A stretch of 34,737 nt of DNA from Grimontia indica (GTDB lineage: Bacteria > Pseudomonadota > Gammaproteobacteria > Enterobacterales > Vibrionaceae). The stretch spans positions 1-34,737 of the forward strand of contig NZ_ANFM02000071.1 of NCBI RefSeq assembly GCF_000333895.2, given 5' to 3'. The translations under genes were made by a program, and so were the position numbers. The notes beneath the pieces are model-generated. The model had not been told where the DNA came from, ran no database searches, and was given only the letters and a program-made list of their open reading frames with translations. Shown in pieces: positions 26,584 through 34,614 of the stretch. The stretch's first letter is position 1. The number at the start of each line of letters is the position of its first letter.

Positions 26584-27543
26584 TTACAGCAAAGTGATCT
26601 CTACCGAGCGCTCCAGCAATGCATCTGATTGAGAAATTGGTGATTGGTCTGCCACTGACAGAACAACAATTCGGTCAGATTCCACACCTTTGCTCACCAA
26701 GTAGTCTGCAACCGCATCGGCACGGGCAGCAGAAACACGCTGGTTTGTCGCATCAGAACCACTGGTATCGGTACGACCAATCAGCTCAGCTTGCAAGTGA
26801 GGGTTCGCCAGCATGGCATGCGCGACTTCATTCAGGTTAAACGCACCGTATTCGTTGATATCAGAGCTGCCCACCTGGAAAGGAAGCACGTAGTGAGCGC
26901 GTGAAGGGACTTCTTCTACCACTTCTACGGTTTTTACCACTTCCTCTGTCACCATCATTGGTGTTTCTGGCTGGCCAAACTTGTAGCTCATGCCCCAGTA
27001 GACTTGGTGAAGATCTGTCTTACCACCATTGGCTTTTTCAATGTCAGCATAAATGTCGTAACCAACTTGGGTGCTTACTGCGTGGGTTAGTTGATATTCA
27101 AGACCGACGCCCGCTGCTACGACCGCGTTTTCTTTTTTGAATACATCGCCATCTGTGTTATCAGCAAAAATGTAAGCACCACCCACTTTACCGAACATAG
27201 ACAAATTATCAGTCACGTTCAGGTCGCCTTTTACACCCATTTCTGCGATGTGAAGACCCGCATTTGCGCCATCATTCAGACCAAAGTCATTCATGTAGCC
27301 ATAGCCACCATACACACTGAAATGGTTACCAAAGTCGTAACCCCCTTCCAGTTTGAGTGCATGCGCATCATGTTCAGAACCTGACGGCAATTCTGATTCT
27401 TCAATCAGGCCCATACCCGTACCGGCACCGATATAAAAACCTTCGCCAGTGGCTTGTTGAACACCTGCCTCTGTAGCAAATGCCTGTGGTGCAATACCAA
27501 ACATGCTGATGAGGATAGCGGAAGAAATGAATGTCTTTTTCAT
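26584..27543 (-). CDS. ompA: OmpA-family outer-membrane protein
   Basis: The 319-residue precursor has a signal peptide (about 1-23, ending QAFA-TEAG), an eight-stranded-barrel-like N-terminal domain (about 30-190, rich in alternating aromatic segments such as FYIGAGTGMGLI and FSVYGGYGYM), a short charged linker (VVKTVEVVEEVP) and a C-terminal peptidoglycan-binding OmpA domain (about 215-319). The latter has LIGRTDTSGSDATNQRVSAARADAV, with the conserved Asp and Arg. It anchors the outer membrane to the cell wall. AAGG precedes the ATG. The downstream toxR-like gene is a candidate regulator. A long upstream region of over 500 bases suggests complex control. Confidence 0.9.
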   Translation of the reverse strand: MKKTFISSAILISMFGIAPQAFATEAGVQQATGEGFYIGAGTGMGLIEESELPSGSEHDAHALKLEGGYDFGNHFSVYGGYGYMNDFGLNDGANAGLHIAEMGVKGDLNVTDNLSMFGKVGGAYIFADNTDGDVFKKENAVVAAGVGLEYQLTHAVSTQVGYDIYADIEKANGGKTDLHQVYWGMSYKFGQPETPMMVTEEVVKTVEVVEEVPSRAHYVLPFQVGSSDINEYGAFNLNEVAHAMLANPHLQAELIGRTDTSGSDATNQRVSAARADAVADYLVSKGVESDRIVVLSVADQSPISQSDALLERSVEITLL

Positions 27544-27732
27544 GATGGTTACCTTTATTGGTTATTCGTTTTCAAAGGCAAATCCCTGCCGACGTCACTG
27601 CTTTTTAATACCCGCTGGCTAATGCGGATATCGTCCGTTGCAAACACAAATCCATCTTGTGGGTGGAGGAATGAGAAGACCAATAAACGGTTGTGATTCG
27701 TTGTAATGAGAGCTAATCAGGAGGGTTAAATA

Positions 27733-27760
27733 GGTATAAAAAGATATGAAGAACACTCAA
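27733..27760 (-). promoter_or_regulatory. Possible ompA promoter
   Basis: On the minus strand TTGAGT (plus 27755-27760) and TATACC (plus 27733-27738) are 16 bases apart. That gives a leader of about 185 bases before the start codon. Both hexamers are imperfect. Confidence 0.3.
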
Positions 27761-27848
27761 TGCCCCCTTCAAGACATTGTTTTAATTTCTTTTAAATGTG
27801 AACGCAATTAAAGCTGGTCTTGTTAGATTCTATCGGTAATCGAAAGGG

Positions 27849-27911
27849 TTTTGCCTGGGAAAGCAAAGCGCAAAATGTATCGATTCGGGCAAAAGGTCTT
27901 TTCTTTTTGCC
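27849..27911. other. Alternating complementary segments able to form exclusive hairpins
   Basis: TTTTGCC occurs at 27849-27855 and 27905-27911. Between them lie GCAAAA (27870-27875) and GGCAAAA (27888-27894). Each TTTTGCC can pair with GGCAAAA, but not both at once, which is the geometry of switching hairpins. No coding function is seen. Confidence 0.4.
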
Positions 27912-27957
27912 AGTGAAAGCCAAGTCCCAACAGCTCAAGGGATAGACAGTGGCTGTA

Positions 27958-28004
27958 TATACCCAAACGACCTGAATCCTGCATCTTCAGGTTGTTTGGG
28001 TATA
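27958..28004. repeat. Short palindromic repeat with ATACCCAAAC...GTTTGGGTAT ends
   Basis: A 19-base arm (27958-27976) pairs with 27986-28004 with one G/T-compatible mismatch, around a 9-base loop. The same end sequence opens the element at 34615, so these are two members of one dispersed family, one short and one long. Confidence 0.8.
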
Positions 28005-28096
28005 CATGTTGAACGGAAAGATTTTTCCCTTTTTTTATTAAAGTATTACGTCGCAATACCGATACATAAGGGGTAAGAAGTCAAAGTCAGGTTCAC

Positions 28097-28606
28097 ATGC
28101 AAATTCACGCGCTCGACAAAGCCCAACTCATTTCAGATATACAGCTCGGGGGAAACCTCAACCATGCTGTGTGTCAGGGCCGTCGTTCGGATTTCGCATT
28201 GATGTTGGCCTTGCTTTCTGGAGACGCTACTGAAACCACACCACTCAATCCCCCTTATCCAGAAAAGGTGACAGAAGCACAGCTTCGAAAAGCGTTTGAT
28301 CTTCCTGAACCTACGCGTCTGGTTGCTGAAGAAAGAGACTATGAACTCTGTGGTTCTCAGGCTGACGCCTTTCACAAAGCGGGTTTGGTCAGCGCAAAGC
28401 TGAATGACTGTGTGAGCCCTTCAGCATTACATTTTCCTGCTATTGGAACACACAATTTAGGGGAAGATGTTTATCATAATTTGTCAGGACATCAACGAAG
28501 ACAATTAGATAGCGAAAATGGCAAGACTGCCGCACTGGATCCGGTAAATTTATATAATCAATTGGTGACCGCAAAGCGCTTCAATGAAATGCATATTCAA
28601 GCGTAA
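28097..28606 (+). CDS. Conserved hypothetical protein, VC2046/SO_2500-like
   Basis: This 169-residue soluble protein has no signal peptide or membrane segment. The stretch LGGNLNHAVCQGRRSDFALMLALLSGD near the N-terminus recalls the uncharacterised VC2046/SO_2500 family of vibrios and Shewanella; I base that on memory of the family's character, not a search. CAGG lies just before the ATG. There are two Cys at 26 and 75, and another near 88, with no obvious metal motif. The function is unknown. It is followed by 268 bases before the next gene, so it is probably transcribed alone. Confidence 0.6.
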   Translation: MQIHALDKAQLISDIQLGGNLNHAVCQGRRSDFALMLALLSGDATETTPLNPPYPEKVTEAQLRKAFDLPEPTRLVAEERDYELCGSQADAFHKAGLVSAKLNDCVSPSALHFPAIGTHNLGEDVYHNLSGHQRRQLDSENGKTAALDPVNLYNQLVTAKRFNEMHIQA

Positions 28607-28874
28607 TCTATTGATTTTATTACCACTAAAACGTTCCAATACCATACTCATCACACCAATTCAACTTCTTCCATTCGAAAAAATCAAACTGTGATCACTT
28701 ACTAAAAAAATCATTTTGCACACAGTTTGCACAACCTTTTTTGAACAAATTCACACCACTTTCGTCGATCATGGTCCAAGATTGTTATCCGCCTCTTAAA
28801 AAGCTGGGTATAAGTTGTTAGTCATCGTCGTATAACAATGAAGTGTGTCGGAAACATAATAGAAAGGTAAGACA

Positions 28875-29561
28875 ATGGATATCGCTAAATCCGTCATTGT
28901 GATTACAGCTGCTGGGACTCCAACAGGTCGCGCTATGGCTGAACATTTTTGCAGGCTAAATGCCCGCGTTGCTCTCGTGGATACTGACGCAAGCCAACTT
29001 CAGGCTACTTACGATTCTTGTGTGAATGTAGGTGGTGTGTGTTTCTCATTCTTCCTTGCTAATCGCAGTGTGGAAAACATTTCCTACCTGTTTGAAGAGG
29101 TCAATCGTGAGATGGGAGCTGTGGATGTACTTATCAACTACTGGCAAGGCGGATCGCTGCCAAATTTGCTCGCCAGTCAGGAAGCTGCCAACGATGTAGT
29201 AAAAGATACCATTGCTGACGTTGCCTCTAACCTGTACCTGTTTGGACGCGGTGCAGCTTTTAATATGCTTAACAAAGGTCGCAAGGGCGTGATAGTGAAT
29301 ATCCCCGGCGTCCTTTCTTCCGGCAACAGTGCCCCAACGTTTGACAGCTCTAACGCTGTGATTAAAGGCTTGACCAGAAGCTGGGCACAAGAACTGGAAC
29401 ACGCGAACATTCGAGTAGGCGGCGTATTGCCAAGACTACGCCAAAGTGATGAAGGTAACGTTCACTACCACCCTGCAGTGAACTACGACATGATTGATGG
29501 TGCCGCTTACATCGTCGAAAACGACAGTTTCACCGGCCGTATCTTAGAAGCAGCGAGTTAA
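28875..29561 (+). CDS. SDR-like protein lacking the catalytic residues
   Basis: This 228-residue protein has the Rossmann fold of short-chain dehydrogenases from end to end. The cofactor motif TGxxxGIG is degraded to TAAGTPTG (residues 11-18). The NNAG motif is NYWQGG. The YxxxK pair is Phe156 and Asn160 (FDSSNAVIKGLTRS aligns position by position with YSASKAAVIGLTRS), and the NISS segment holding the catalytic Ser is NIPG. So it should not be an active oxidoreductase. AAAGGTAAG precedes the ATG. It converges with adhE. Conservation of the fold without chemistry suggests a binding or regulatory role; the partner is unknown. Confidence 0.82.
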   Translation: MDIAKSVIVITAAGTPTGRAMAEHFCRLNARVALVDTDASQLQATYDSCVNVGGVCFSFFLANRSVENISYLFEEVNREMGAVDVLINYWQGGSLPNLLASQEAANDVVKDTIADVASNLYLFGRGAAFNMLNKGRKGVIVNIPGVLSSGNSAPTFDSSNAVIKGLTRSWAQELEHANIRVGGVLPRLRQSDEGNVHYHPAVNYDMIDGAAYIVENDSFTGRILEAAS

Positions 29562-29686
29562 ACGGCTGGTGAAGTTTGCCGTAGCCGCTTCTATGCCCTG
29601 TTAATTTGAATTGACTGCATACAAGGCGATTGGATAGGTCCCATCGTCAGGGAGTTGTCACCTCAAAAGGGTATTTGCCACTGCCA

Positions 29687-29713
29687 ATAAAAAAGCCCGC
29701 TTACGCGGGCTTT
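29687..29713 (-). terminator. Terminator of adhE
   Basis: AAAGCCCGC (29692-29700) and GCGGGCTTT (29705-29713) form a 9-bp stem with a 4-base loop. On the minus strand the stem runs on into TTTTTT. It lies about 25 bases after the adhE stop codon. Confidence 0.88.
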
Positions 29714-29735
29714 CTCTTTATTTCTGATTCAGAAA

Positions 29736-32444
29736 TTATGCTTTAGCAGCTTCTTTCTTTGCTTTCGCAGCTGGTTTAGCGGCTGCAGCGTTACGGTCTT
29801 CGCTTTTCTTGATAACCGTAGTGCCTTCGAAAGTCTCACCTTCTACGAATGCTTTACCGTAGTAAGATGCCAGCAGAACTTCTTTCAGCTCAGTGATCAG
29901 AGGGTAGCGTGGGTTCGCACCAGTACATTGGTCATCGAACGCTTCCACTGCCAGCTCGTCAATCTTCGCCAGGAAGTCAGCTTCCTTCACACCCGCTTCC
30001 TGAATAGACATTGGGATATCCAGGTTGCCTTTCAGCTCGTCCAACCATGCCAGAAGACGTTGGATCTTCTGAGCAGTGCGGTCGCCCGCTTGAGTCAGAC
30101 CCAGGTGGTCAGCCACTTCTGCGTAACGACGACGTGCTTGTGGACGGTCGTACTGAGAGAACGCAGTTTGTTTAGTTGGGTTGTCGTTTGCGTTGTAACG
30201 AACAACGTTAGAAATCAGCAGTGCGTTCGCCAGGCCGTGTGGCAGGTGGAACTCAGCACCGATTTTGTGCGCCATTGAGTGACATACACCCAGGAAGGCG
30301 TTCGCAAACGCGATACCAGCGATAGTTGCTGCGTTGTGCACTTTCTCACGAGCGATTGGGTCGTTTGCACCATTCGCGTAGCTAGAAGGCAGGTATTCTT
30401 TCAGCATCTTAAGCGCTTGCAGAGCTTGACCGTCAGAGTACTCGTTCGCCAGAACAGATACGTATGCTTCCAGTGCGTGAGTCACTGCGTCGTAACCACC
30501 GAATGCAGTCAGCGACTTAGGCATGTTCATCACCAGGTTCGCATCTACGATAGCCATTTGAGGCGTCAACTCGTAATCAGCCAGTGGGTATTTCGCACCA
30601 GTCTTGTCGTCAGTTACAACCGCGAATGGCGTGACTTCTGAACCTGTACCTGAAGTGGTAGTGATACATACCAGTTCCGCTTTCTTACCCATTTTAGGGA
30701 ACTTGTAGATACGCTTACGGATGTCCATAAAGCGCATTGCCAGTTCTTCGAAATGCGTTTCTGGGTGCTCGTACATTACCCACATGATTTTCGCAGCATC
30801 CATTGGTGAACCACCGCCCAGTGCGATAATCACGTCTGGCTGGAAGCTTTGCATTGCTGCAGCACCTTTTTCTACTACAGTCAGCGTTGGGTCTGCTTCT
30901 ACTTCGAAGAAGGTCTGAACTTCCATGCCTTGTGCTTTCAGCAGGGCAACAACTTCGTCTGAGTAACCGTTGTTGAACAGGAAGCGGTCTGTTACAACCA
31001 TTGCGCGTTTCTTACCTTCCAGATCACCCAGTGCAATTGGCAGGCTGCCACGACGGAAGTAGATAGATTTCGGTAGTTTGTGCCACAGCATGTTTTCAGC
31101 TCGCTTCGCTACAGTTTTCTTGTTGATAAGGTGCTTAGGACCAACGTTCTCAGAGATTGAGTTACCGCCCCAAGAACCACAACCCAGAGTCAGTGATGGT
31201 GCAACGTTGAAGTTGTACAGGTCACCAATACCACCGTGAGTGGTTGGGATGTTCACAAGAATACGTGCGGTTTTCAGCTTGTCGCCGAAGTATTTGATGC
31301 GCTCTTGGTTGACGTCTTGGTTGGTGTACAGGCCAGAGGTGTGACCGATACCGCCGATTTCAACCATGGTGACTGCTTGCGCTACTGCGTCTTCAAAATC
31401 CGTTGCACGGAACAGACCCAGTGTTGGAGACAGTTTCTCGTGAGCAAAAGCGTCATCAACAGACACTTTGTCCAGACCTTCACCTACCAGTACTTTAGTA
31501 TCAGCTGGAACGGTTACGCCTGCCATTTCAGCAATCGCTGCAGCTGGCTGACCAACGATGTTTGCGTTCAAAGCGCCATCAATCAACAGTACTTTACGTA
31601 CTTTGTCTGCTTCATCTTTGCTCAGTACATAACCTTTGTGAGAAGCAAAACGCTCTTTCACTTCGTCGTATACAGCGTCAACAACAATCGCAGCCTGCTC
31701 AGAAGCACACACTACACCGTTATCGAAAGTCTTAGACATCAGGATAGAAGCAACTGCACGCTTGATATCAGCTGTTTCGTCGATAACAACAGGAACGTTA
31801 CCTGCACCTACGCCGATAGCTGGTTTACCAGAAGAGTAAGCCGCTTTAACCATGCCTGGGCCACCAGTTGCCAGGATCAGGTTGATGTCGTCGTGCTTCA
31901 TCAGCGCGTTAGACAGTTCTACTGAAGGCTGGTCAATCCAACCGATGATGTCTTTTGGTGCGCCCGCTGCGACTGCTGCGTCCAGAACCAATTTAGCTGC
32001 ATCATTAGTAGAGTTTTTCGCACGTGGGTGTGGCGAGAAGATAATACCGTTACGGGTCTTCAGAGAAATCAGAGATTTGAAGATCGCGGTAGAAGTCGGG
32101 TTGGTCGTTGGAACGATACCACAGATGATACCTACTGGCTCAGCGATAGTGAAAGTACCGAACTCGTCGTTCTCTTCCAAGATGCCGCAGGTTTTTTCAT
32201 CTTTGTATTTGTTGTAGATGAATTCAGATGCGAAGTGGTTTTTGATGACTTTGTCTTCGACAATACCCATGCCAGATTCCGCAACAGCTTGTTGAGCCAG
32301 AGGAATACGGGCGTTGTTAGCAGCCAAAGACGCAGCACGGAAGATTTTGTCTACTTGCTCTTGAGAGTAAGTTGCAAACTCTTTCTGCGCTTTCTTTACA
32401 CGCTCAACCATTGCGTTGAGTTCGGCTACGTTAGTTACAGGCAT
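29736..32444 (-). CDS. adhE: Bifunctional acetaldehyde-CoA/alcohol dehydrogenase
   Basis: AdhE reduces acetyl-CoA to acetaldehyde and then ethanol with two NADH, regenerating NAD in fermentation; it polymerises into spirosomes. At 902 residues it is close to the E. coli protein (891). The N-terminal aldehyde dehydrogenase half (about 1-440) has the nucleophile Cys246 in DNGVVCASEQ. The C-terminal iron-dependent alcohol dehydrogenase half (about 450-870) has TTTSGTGSEVTPFAVV, the metal-binding GVCHSMAHKIG and HGLANALL. The tail is a low-complexity Ala/Lys stretch. An FNR-like site and a good -10 lie upstream, fitting anaerobic induction. The ychE-like gene is divergent, a neighbourhood also known in enterics. 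Confidence 0.98.
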   Translation of the reverse strand: MPVTNVAELNAMVERVKKAQKEFATYSQEQVDKIFRAASLAANNARIPLAQQAVAESGMGIVEDKVIKNHFASEFIYNKYKDEKTCGILEENDEFGTFTIAEPVGIICGIVPTTNPTSTAIFKSLISLKTRNGIIFSPHPRAKNSTNDAAKLVLDAAVAAGAPKDIIGWIDQPSVELSNALMKHDDINLILATGGPGMVKAAYSSGKPAIGVGAGNVPVVIDETADIKRAVASILMSKTFDNGVVCASEQAAIVVDAVYDEVKERFASHKGYVLSKDEADKVRKVLLIDGALNANIVGQPAAAIAEMAGVTVPADTKVLVGEGLDKVSVDDAFAHEKLSPTLGLFRATDFEDAVAQAVTMVEIGGIGHTSGLYTNQDVNQERIKYFGDKLKTARILVNIPTTHGGIGDLYNFNVAPSLTLGCGSWGGNSISENVGPKHLINKKTVAKRAENMLWHKLPKSIYFRRGSLPIALGDLEGKKRAMVVTDRFLFNNGYSDEVVALLKAQGMEVQTFFEVEADPTLTVVEKGAAAMQSFQPDVIIALGGGSPMDAAKIMWVMYEHPETHFEELAMRFMDIRKRIYKFPKMGKKAELVCITTTSGTGSEVTPFAVVTDDKTGAKYPLADYELTPQMAIVDANLVMNMPKSLTAFGGYDAVTHALEAYVSVLANEYSDGQALQALKMLKEYLPSSYANGANDPIAREKVHNAATIAGIAFANAFLGVCHSMAHKIGAEFHLPHGLANALLISNVVRYNANDNPTKQTAFSQYDRPQARRRYAEVADHLGLTQAGDRTAQKIQRLLAWLDELKGNLDIPMSIQEAGVKEADFLAKIDELAVEAFDDQCTGANPRYPLITELKEVLLASYYGKAFVEGETFEGTTVIKKSEDRNAAAAKPAAKAKKEAAKA

Positions 32445-32571
32445 AGTTGTCTCCTACATACCTAAAGTTTGAAAATTATTTAGTAACTACATGCTCGTTT
32501 GTTTAGAGGCCTAAGCGTCACACTTCCTCAGTGAGCCTTGGCAAGCATTTAGTAAATAACTTTCAAAACTG

Positions 32572-32612
32572 ATTATAGATTTTCATAAAAGCAGAAAATT
32601 GATCGGGATCAT
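32572..32612 (-). promoter_or_regulatory. adhE promoter with FNR-like box
   Basis: TTGATCGGGATCAT at 32599-32612 matches the FNR consensus at 9 of 10 fixed bases. On the minus strand a perfect TATAAT (plus 32572-32577) follows at a distance that puts the box centre at about -40.5 to -41.5. The implied start site is near 32565, giving a leader of about 120 bases. Binding is inferred. Confidence 0.7.
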
Positions 32613-32792
32613 GTGTAGTAAACTTTCACAAAGATTTTCATCAACCGGTCAATAATCAATCAAATCACGCTATAATCGACGTTTTGAAAGCCTAAAACCA
32701 CAAAAAAACTACGCGAATGTAACACATGCGTTTTGTGTCTCATACACCTGTATAACTTCTTTTTCGTATGTTGTCCCAGTTAGATTTACAGA

Positions 32793-32808
32793 TGTGATCG
32801 CTATCACA
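32793..32808. promoter_or_regulatory. CRP-like site, perfect palindrome
   Basis: TGTGATCGCTATCACA matches the CRP core TGTGA-N6-TCACA exactly. It is 240 bases upstream of the ychE-like start and about 235 bases from the adhE start site, so which gene it serves is open. Confidence 0.75.
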
Positions 32809-32812
32809 TGCA

Positions 32813-32827
32813 TAGGTTGACAACCTA
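32813..32827. promoter_or_regulatory. 15-base palindrome overlapping a -35-like TTGACA
   Basis: TAGGTTGACAACCTA is a perfect inverted repeat around one central A. It contains TTGACA (32817-32822) and begins four bases after the CRP-like site. It looks like an operator, but no -10 is well placed for that TTGACA. The protein is not known. Confidence 0.45.
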
Positions 32828-33049
32828 CCGTACAGAGAAGTTTCCAGCACTTACATACCAGTTATATTTAGTACACTTATTGCTCAGAGAGCCCGAAATA
32901 CCTGACCTTCTAACCTGGGAAAAATATTTCTCGTTGACGCCGCCACTGTGGATTGGCATTTCATCTTTCGACGTTATACTAGCGCCCAAGATTGGCACTT
33001 TTGCGATCCACATCTAATCCTTCCGTTTCTCAGATTCGAGTGTTTGGGA

Positions 33050-33688
33050 ATGAATAGCATTGAACTTGTAATATTTTTTCAGTTTTTCATTGGTTTGTTT
33101 GCCGCCGTGAATCCGTTGGGCATCATGCCTATCTTTGTTTCTTTAACTGCCCATCAGGATCCAGTTGAACGGAACAAGACTGCATATACGGCAAGTCTAG
33201 CCGTGGCTGCCATTCTGGTTGTCTCATTATTGGCGGGTCAGTTACTGCTGGATTTCTTCAGCATATCCCTAGACTCTTTCCGTGTGGCGGGTGGCCTGCT
33301 GCTGGTTAGCATTGCCTTCACCATGATGAGCGGTAAGCTGGGTGAAGATAAACAGAATAAACAGGAACAATCAGAGTCAGTTAGCCGCGAACAGATTGGT
33401 GTTGTGCCACTGGCGATGCCACTTCTGGCCGGTCCTGGTGCTATCAGTTCGACCATTGTTTATGCCAGCCGTTATCCAGGCTCTGTTGATACTTTTGGCC
33501 TTATCGCCAGTATTTGTATTTTTGCTGCGGGCATCTGGGGCTTACTGCGACTGGCGCCAACCATCGTGAAGTTTCTGGGCCAGACTGGCATCAACGTGAT
33601 CACCCGTATTATGGGCTTGATTCTGGCAGCCCTTGGCATTGAATTTATCGCCAATGGTCTTCGTGCTTTATTCCCTGGGCTAAGCTAA
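33050..33688 (+). CDS. ychE: MarC/YchE family inner-membrane protein
   Basis: This 212-residue protein has six hydrophobic segments and the MarC family signature near its N-terminus (FFIGLFAAVNPLGIMPIFVSLT), with the second half repeating a similar pattern (IGVVPLAMPLLAGPGAISSTIVYA). The function of the family is unsettled; a transport role is suspected. The frame runs back to 32948, but family alignment puts the start at the Met of MNSIELVIFF. It is divergent from adhE, matching the E. coli adhE-ychE neighbourhood, which supports the name. Confidence 0.85.
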   Translation: MNSIELVIFFQFFIGLFAAVNPLGIMPIFVSLTAHQDPVERNKTAYTASLAVAAILVVSLLAGQLLLDFFSISLDSFRVAGGLLLVSIAFTMMSGKLGEDKQNKQEQSESVSREQIGVVPLAMPLLAGPGAISSTIVYASRYPGSVDTFGLIASICIFAAGIWGLLRLAPTIVKFLGQTGINVITRIMGLILAALGIEFIANGLRALFPGLS

Positions 33689-33706
33689 ACATTCCTCGTT
33701 TTACTG

Positions 33707-33727
33707 CCCGCTCATCTCCCGAGCGGG
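33707..33727 (+). terminator. Weak hairpin after the ychE-like gene
   Basis: CCCGCTC (33707-33713) and GAGCGGG (33721-33727) form a 7-bp stem with a 7-base loop. No T-tract follows, so termination may be partial. Confidence 0.4.
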
Positions 33728-33776
33728 TATCTCCTGCTAAACTTCTCATATCTAAATACTTTCCAGAGTGCTTGGC

Positions 33777-34604
33777 ATGAGCAGGAATGCTGTTCAGGAG
33801 TCCCTATATACCACTATTTTCGGCACAGAAACTCGCGCCGGAAAGGCCTTCGACGTTACGCTCATCATTATCATTCTGGCGTCAATCGCCGTATTGATGC
33901 TCGAATCTGTCGGCGAGATGCAAGCCAAGTATGGGGATTGGTTCTTCACTATTGAGTGGGGATTCACCCTGTTCTTTACTGTGGAGTATGCACTGCGCCT
34001 ATACTGCTCCCCTGCCCCCAAGGCGTATGCAAAGAGCTTTTACGGCATCGTCGATTTGCTTGCCATTCTCCCAACCTATATTGCCATGCTCTTCCCGGGC
34101 GCAAACTATCTGATGGCGGTCCGATTGCTCCGGGTACTGCGTATATTCCGGGTTCTGAAATTGATGCGCTATCTGGAAGAATCAAACGTCTTATTGGCTG
34201 CTCTAAAATCGTCCAGCAGGAAAATCTTCATCTTCTTTTATGCAGTGATGGTACTGGTGACTATTTTTGGCTCTCTGATGTTTGTGATTGAAGGTCCCGA
34301 ACGCGGATTTACCAGCATTCCTTACAGCATTTACTGGGCCATCGTAACCATGACGACGGTCGGATATGGCGATTTGGTGCCCCAAACAGACATTGGCAAA
34401 GCATTGGCCTCGATAACCATGCTGATGGGTTACTCCATCATTGCGGTTCCCACTGGCATTATCACCGCTCAAATGGGGCAACATATGACGACACAAAGAC
34501 AAACGACGCTTTGCCCCAATTGTTCTAAAACAGGGCACGAAAATGATGCTGATTTTTGTAAGTTTTGTGGTAGTGACCTAGCACAAAAAGAGAAAGAAAC
34601 GTAA
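33777..34604 (+). CDS. Voltage-gated potassium channel with C-terminal zinc ribbon
   Basis: This 275-residue protein has six membrane segments. S4 carries regularly spaced Arg residues (RLLRVLRIFRVLKLMRYL at about 115-132), and the pore loop has the K+ selectivity filter TVGYGD. It is a bacterial Kv-type channel of the inner membrane. After S6 there is a short tail with a CX2CX11CX2C motif (CPNCSKTG...FCKFCG), a zinc ribbon like that of some soluble proteins; this is unusual in a channel and may sense metal or redox state or aid assembly. AGAG lies eight bases before the ATG at 33777; a GTG at 33768 is in frame but less well placed. Confidence 0.9.
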   Translation: MSRNAVQESLYTTIFGTETRAGKAFDVTLIIIILASIAVLMLESVGEMQAKYGDWFFTIEWGFTLFFTVEYALRLYCSPAPKAYAKSFYGIVDLLAILPTYIAMLFPGANYLMAVRLLRVLRIFRVLKLMRYLEESNVLLAALKSSSRKIFIFFYAVMVLVTIFGSLMFVIEGPERGFTSIPYSIYWAIVTMTTVGYGDLVPQTDIGKALASITMLMGYSIIAVPTGIITAQMGQHMTTQRQTTLCPNCSKTGHENDADFCKFCGSDLAQKEKET

Positions 34605-34614
34605 ACCAAACCTT

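Larger units (their letters stand above)
27544..28096. other. Long intergenic region between ompA and the gene at 28097
   Basis: This 553-base gap separates divergent genes. It holds a possible ompA promoter (27733-27760), a set of complementary TTTTGCC/GGCAAAA segments (27849-27911) and a short palindromic repeat (27958-28004). No reading frame with coding character was found, and no tRNA. A small RNA gene is possible but unproven. Confidence 0.5.
32613..33049. other. Upstream half of the adhE-ychE divergent region
   Basis: The gap between adhE and the ychE-like gene is 605 bases. Apart from the FNR-like box, it holds a CRP-like site and a 15-base palindrome at 32793-32827. The rest has no reading frame I would call; frames that continue upstream of the ychE start lack support. 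Confidence 0.5.

Noticed and set aside
31236-31925. A 229-codon open frame on the plus strand within adhE
   Set aside because: It is antisense to a very strongly supported gene and its protein is rich in Cys, Phe and Val in the way expected from complementary codons.
32817-32845. Sigma-70 promoter using TTGACA at 32817 for the ychE-like gene
   Set aside because: No -10-like hexamer is present at 16-18 bases spacing.
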